A DNA stretch of 64,000 nt from Liolophura sinensis. Taxonomy: Eukaryota > Mollusca > Polyplacophora > Chitonida > Chitonidae. Position 1 is the stretch's first letter; every line of letters starts with the position of its first letter. Positions 60,507 to 64,000 of this stretch are shown here, piece after piece. The position numbers and the translations under genes were made by a program. The notes beneath the pieces were generated by a model, which saw only the letters and a list, made by a program, of their open reading frames with translations, did not search any database and was not told the DNA's origin. The stretch lies in NCBI RefSeq assembly GCF_032854445.1, contig NC_088300.1, positions 66,996,984 through 67,060,983 on the forward strand, in the 5' to 3' direction.

Positions 60507-60665
60507 CAATCTTGTTATCACCAACTGTGTTGGACGCCGTGATGGCCCTGGTCACTGGAGGAAATCGTACGCCTCCGTCAGCAACATCGGGATATAAAGT
60601 CCCATCAGGCACAAGGAGGAGGCGAACTTACTAGATATACCCATAACTTCAGCTTCGTCAAGCGT
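60507..60665 (-). pseudogene. ENTPDase exon with one frame break
   Basis: Acceptor TTTTTTCTAG, donor GTATGT. Reads TLDEAEVMGISSKFASSLC to AYDF, then stops at TGA. One extra T in the TTT run would continue as PPVTRAITASNTVGDNKI and give phase 1 at the donor, which matches the next exon. Confidence 0.78.
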
Positions 60666-61218
60666 CTAGAAAAAATATAACAAACCAATATATTATATTA
60701 GAATGGTACAGGGTTAAATGCGGTTCCAGTCTAATGGATTTCATGATGAATCTGTTGAGAAATGTGCACTATGACTATGTAGGAGGCTTTTGACATCACC
60801 ACGTTCTTTGCTTACACGTTCGGGTAAGACAAGACTAGTAAGGTCAGCAAGGATGTGTGTGCAGTTTCAGTATATGTTTTCATATTTTGTATCTATGACG
60901 AATCCAGTCATGCTTGCAGAGATTAACCGATTGACTCTGTGTCGCAGCTTATGCACTTGAATGCTGACTCATTATCGGTCATGGCAGAGATGTGCATTCA
61001 TTTTAACCTGAAAGATCACATTTATAGAAGCTACATATTGGAACTTTTTACGTAGGTGCTAAAAAAAGGGCTCCGTTTCACCGCTTTTACCGCACTTTGA
61101 TTTCCAGCAAGTCTTCAACGAGAACCATTCAATGTTTTTTAGTATATAATATATTCATAAGGTGAAGTTTCGATACAATCGTACAATGTTTGGAAACGAG
61201 TACCGTATAAATACACAC

Positions 61219-61487
61219 CTTATGGCAATACGCTATGGCTTTTTTCTCTTAACTCCATAGGTATTAACGTTGGTCCTACACCGAGATCTTTAGAGGAATA
61301 CACAAAGCCCGCTATGGCTTGAAACATCTTCCCTTTGACGCTCGGCTGGTACGTCCGACCAATGGCACAGGGTTTCGGAAAGCACCAGTTATCGGCAGCG
61401 CTTTTTAGGAAGTAGGCTAGTAAAGTTTCACATTTCATATAATCACCAGAGCCAACGATAGTCACTCAAAGTCATCCCGGGAATCTC
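61219..61487 (-). pseudogene. ENTPDase exon with two single-base frame breaks
   Basis: The acceptor TTTTCAG and donor GTGTGT frame 269 bases. Joining from the previous exon gives GDSRDDFE, then TGA; removing the effect of one missing G restores VTIVGSGDYMKC. The frame then runs to MELREK and breaks in a run of six A; one A fewer gives AIAYCHK and reaches the donor in phase 0. Confidence 0.78.
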
Positions 61488-61884
61488 CTGAAAATGATGT
61501 ACACTTAAATGTGAGTATGACGAAAGTACTGAGCCAAATTAATGAATTTGTCTAGTCGAGTAACTGACAGAGCCTTGACAAAACTACGGCCATTCGCCAG
61601 GAACCTGACAGCTCTTTGGCATTAAGAAATAAATTCTCATTTATATAGCATGCAAATTTGTGACATGATGTCCTCAGTAATTACAAAGTTACTTTTTTTT
61701 ACTTTGCCAGACCTTTACATTAAATTTATATTTTTCTGCCACTTTTCTTCATGAAGTATATAATTCGAATGAAAATGGCAAAATTTACGAAAGTCGTAAT
61801 AGCCAGATAGTTCAAGGTGAACCTATGTTTTGCAATTTCGTTACAAGCTTTGTTTCACCTGACGTCCTTCCAGAGAAGGAATAT

Positions 61885-62161
61885 TTATTTATTTATTTAT
61901 TTATTTGATTGGTGTTTTACGCCGTACTCAAGAACATTTCACTTATACTACGGAGGCCAGCTTATGGTGGGAGGAAACCCGGCAGAGCCTTGGGGAAACC
62001 CACGACCATCCGCAGGTTGCTGCAAGACCTTCCCACGTATGGCCGGAGAGGAAGCCAGCATGAGCTGGACTTAAACTCACAGCGACCGCATTGGTGAGAG
62101 AAACTCCTGGGTCACTACGCTGCGCTAGCGCGCTAACCAACTGAGTCACGGAGGTTCCCAC
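61885..62161 (-). mobile_element. Full-length SINE with 10 bp target-site duplication
   Basis: Tail (ATTT)n at left, complete body, and tRNA-like head at right (reverse of GCTAACCAACTGAGTCACGG). GAAGGAATAT flanks it at 61875-61884 and 62162-62171. It sits in the intron between the first two ENTPDase exons listed. Confidence 0.96.
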
Positions 62162-62274
62162 GAAGGAATATAACATTCATAAAATGTTATACAGCTTAAA
62201 AGATGGACCACCTCAGTGAAGAGTCAAACACCTCATGCAGTCTACACAGGGCGCCATACACATGTTAACGACTG

Positions 62275-62470
62275 ACTGATTGATCAATTAGTGTTTAATG
62301 CCGTGGTCAAGGATTTTTCACTTGTATAAGGGCAGTCAAGGTATAAAACAGAAAATGCAGGCACCTAAAAACCTCCTGACTTAAGCCGCAGCCAAAATGT
62401 GAAAGCTGGATTCGAACACGCTGCCTCGCTGGTCAAAGATCTGATAGTTGCAGCGAGCTAGCTCTGTGAC
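62275..62470 (-). mobile_element. Divergent SINE copy
   Basis: Minus-oriented. Contains TTAGTGTTTAATGCCGTGG and a B-box on the minus strand (reverse of GGATTCGAACAC). It has the same B-box context as the copy at 1625-1857. Confidence 0.7.
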
Positions 62471-62772
62471 CAATCTCTGAAACTGAACCAAACTGTACAA
62501 AAACATGTTGACAACTTTTCCTCCTGTGAGTCATGAACATTACAGAAATCTCGAAGGGCAGATAACCCAAACATTTTGCAGACAGACTGTCGGAGATTTG
62601 ACTGGGAATCTAAGGGCCATTCCCAATTCCCATAATGTTTCTGTTCTATATAGATATACATGGTGGTGATCACTAGACGCGTCAATTAGCATAATAAGCA
62701 AAGTAAGTATTAAGGTGTCTCCCAAAAGCATATACATATATGCCGTGCATGACTCTTCATACTGATACCTAC

Positions 62773-63001
62773 CCTTAAGCATGCATGGGTTGTAGACCCC
62801 CTTGGCCCCCGGGGACTGGGTGGTCAAATGATTGTTGACTCTCTTAATCATGTAGTTTTGTCCATACATCAAGTAACTATGGGTATAGAGCGGGTAAATC
62901 CGACCAGCGATCTGAACGGGAAATTTCCCGGCGTAAATCGGTCCCCCTGGTAAGAATGTTATCTGCGTGGAGCCTCCACCCATTTCCAGCACACCCGTGA
63001 A
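62773..63001 (-). CDS. ENTPDase exon with apyrase conserved region 4
   Basis: The acceptor is either CCCTCACAG (exon from 63001) or CCACAG (from 63014); the donor is GTAGGT, phase 1. Reads FTGVLEMGGGSTQITFLPGG to VYNPCMLK. LEMGGGSTQ is the fourth apyrase motif, which helps bind nucleotide phosphate. No lesion. Confidence 0.88.
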
Positions 63002-63098
63002 CTGTGAGGGTAAACTGTGGAAACAGTCAGAACTGGCAAATTCACAAATGATTAGTCTGTATAGAGGTATTATCTTTAGTGTATAAGCATTACTCTGC

Positions 63099-63261
63099 AG
63101 ATCATGCTGGCTTCCTCTCCGGCCGTACGTGCGAAGGTCTGCCGTAACCTGCGGATGGTCGTGGGTTTCTCCAACCATAATGTTGGTCGAAGTCTCGTGA
63201 GTGAAACATTCATGAGTACGACGTAAAACACCAATCAAATAAATAAATAAATCAATCAATC
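63099..63261 (+). mobile_element. SINE copy without head
   Basis: Begins at ATCATGCTGGCTTCCTCTCC, includes GGATGGTCGTGGGTTTCTCC and ends in AAAT/AATC repeats. Confidence 0.9.
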
Positions 63262-63563
63262 AAAACAGACTCTGAACGTGATTCCGTCTAATTACTTCAG
63301 GCTTTATAAAGCGTACGTATATATACAAATAAATAAATAAATAAAAAATAAGTAAATAAATCCTGTTCCTCTATTGTGTTTAACACATACCTGTTGATGG
63401 TCAGTGAGTACTATTGAACTATTTAACGCCATAACGAAATTTCATTTTCCCCCTTTACCAGTGAGAAGCATGATCGCTTATTCAGTGAAATGGACGTTCT
63501 AATTTTAGCAATTATCATTCTTGTTTTCTTTCTATCTACACAGCATGCTAAAATATTTTCTGA

Positions 63564-63852
63564 GGGGCCTCCGTGGCTCAGTCGGTTAGCGCGCTAGCGC
63601 AGCGTAATGACCCAGAAGCCTATCACCAATGCGGTCGCTGTGAGTTCAAGTCCAGCTCATGCTGGCTTCCTCTCCGGCCGTAAGTGGGAAGGTCTGGCAC
63701 CAACCTGCGGATGGTCGTGGCTTTCCCCCGGGCTCTGCCCGGTTTCGTCCCACCATAATGCTGGCCGCCGTCGTATAAGTGAAATATTCTTGAGTATTAT
63801 AAAATACATAGTATATATATAGTATATATCAAATAAATAAAATAAATAAACA
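63564..63852 (+). mobile_element. Full-length SINE with 9 bp target-site duplication
   Basis: Clear tRNA-like head: GGGGCCTCCGTGGCTCAGTC (A-box) and GTGAGTTCAAGTCC (B-box), complete body and (AAAT)n tail. ATTTTCTGA flanks it at 63555-63563 and 63853-63861. The usual ACGGCGTAAAACACC before the tail is replaced by an AT-rich stretch. Confidence 0.95.
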
Positions 63853-64000
63853 TTTTCTGAATTAGCGACCTGAAGGACACAAGAAATCTGTGTGTACAGC
63901 TTTAAGGGCTGGAAAGCTGCTGTCACCAAAAACGTGTGGAAAATCTCTCCGAGATGGTCACCCAAAGCTGAGTGATTATAAAAGCTATAAGAGCCGATAA

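Larger units (their letters stand above)
59406..63001 (-). pseudogene. ENTPDase (CD39/apyrase family), 3' half, with frame breaks
   Basis: Ecto-nucleoside triphosphate diphosphohydrolases cleave extracellular ATP and ADP. Four exons (63001-62773, 61487-61219, 60665-60507, 59610-59406) give the C-terminal half in family order: apyrase region 4 (LEMGGGSTQITF), YTHSYLMYGQN, TIVGSGDYMKCE, GRTYQPSVKGKMFQAIAGF, SSLCLMGLYIPMLL, SMGAMLYEIE and a C-terminal membrane helix (VGICLGSFAFLCYF). This places it with the surface types ENTPD1/2/3/8. Exon 1 is open. The other three each need one or two single-base corrections to stay in the homologous frame: near 61474, in the A6 run near 61245, in a T run near 60570 and in a G run near 59606. 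It is either a decaying gene copy or a locally poor consensus. The 5' half lies right of the window. Confidence 0.8.
63002..64000. other. ENTPDase upstream intron sequence and window edge
   Basis: Contains two plus SINEs (63099-63261, 63564-63852). I see no earlier ENTPDase exon before the window ends. Confidence 0.6.

Noticed and set aside
63566-63670. Possible tRNA gene
   Set aside because: A- and B-box-like motifs are present, but they form the head of a SINE with flanking target-site duplication, not a free cloverleaf.

Overview
The window is eukaryotic nuclear DNA from an invertebrate, most likely a mollusc or a close lophotrochozoan. Genes are sparse, introns have GT-AG borders and run up to about 15 kb, and the background is AT-rich. 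About twenty copies of a tRNA-headed SINE with an (AAAT)n tail are scattered through it. The shared 3' part of these copies resembles what I remember of the MetaSINE superfamily, which is common in molluscs. The lineage call is inference, because no sequence search could be run.

Four protein-coding genes can be rebuilt by joining exons across phase-compatible splice sites. (1) A CNRIP1 orthologue (cannabinoid receptor-interacting protein 1) lies on the minus strand, with 3 exons from 23128 down to 6589, 158 aa and a 15.1 kb first intron. (2) A two-exon gene on the minus strand (32946 down to 30139, 450 aa) encodes a secreted-pathway kelch beta-propeller with a C-terminal membrane anchor. (3) A ZFYVE21 orthologue (FYVE finger plus PH-like domain) lies on the plus strand, with 7 exons from 35429 to 47183 and 229 aa. 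It is head-to-head with the kelch gene, with about 2.5 kb between the start codons. (4) The 3' part of a cell-surface ENTPDase (CD39/apyrase family) lies on the minus strand, with 4 exons from about 63001 down to 59406. Its last three exons hold about four single-base frame breaks. The three other genes are intact. At the left edge (1-581, minus) there is a frameshifted Tc1/mariner-type transposase cut by the window border.

The rest is mobile and repetitive DNA: SINEs, several with visible target-site duplications; terminal-inverted-repeat elements, some nested in other repeats; at least four unnamed dispersed repeats; and four large minisatellites (43 bp at 20.9-21.9 kb, 97 bp in ZFYVE21 intron 5, 45 bp in ZFYVE21 intron 6, and another 45 bp array at 54.5-55.0 kb).

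I see no operon-like or pathway relation between the four genes. The most useful results are the ENTPDase frame breaks, the unusual first cysteine pair of the FYVE finger, the unnamed kelch membrane protein, and the nested insertions, which give a relative order of transposition. I found no clear evidence of a wholly new biological system.
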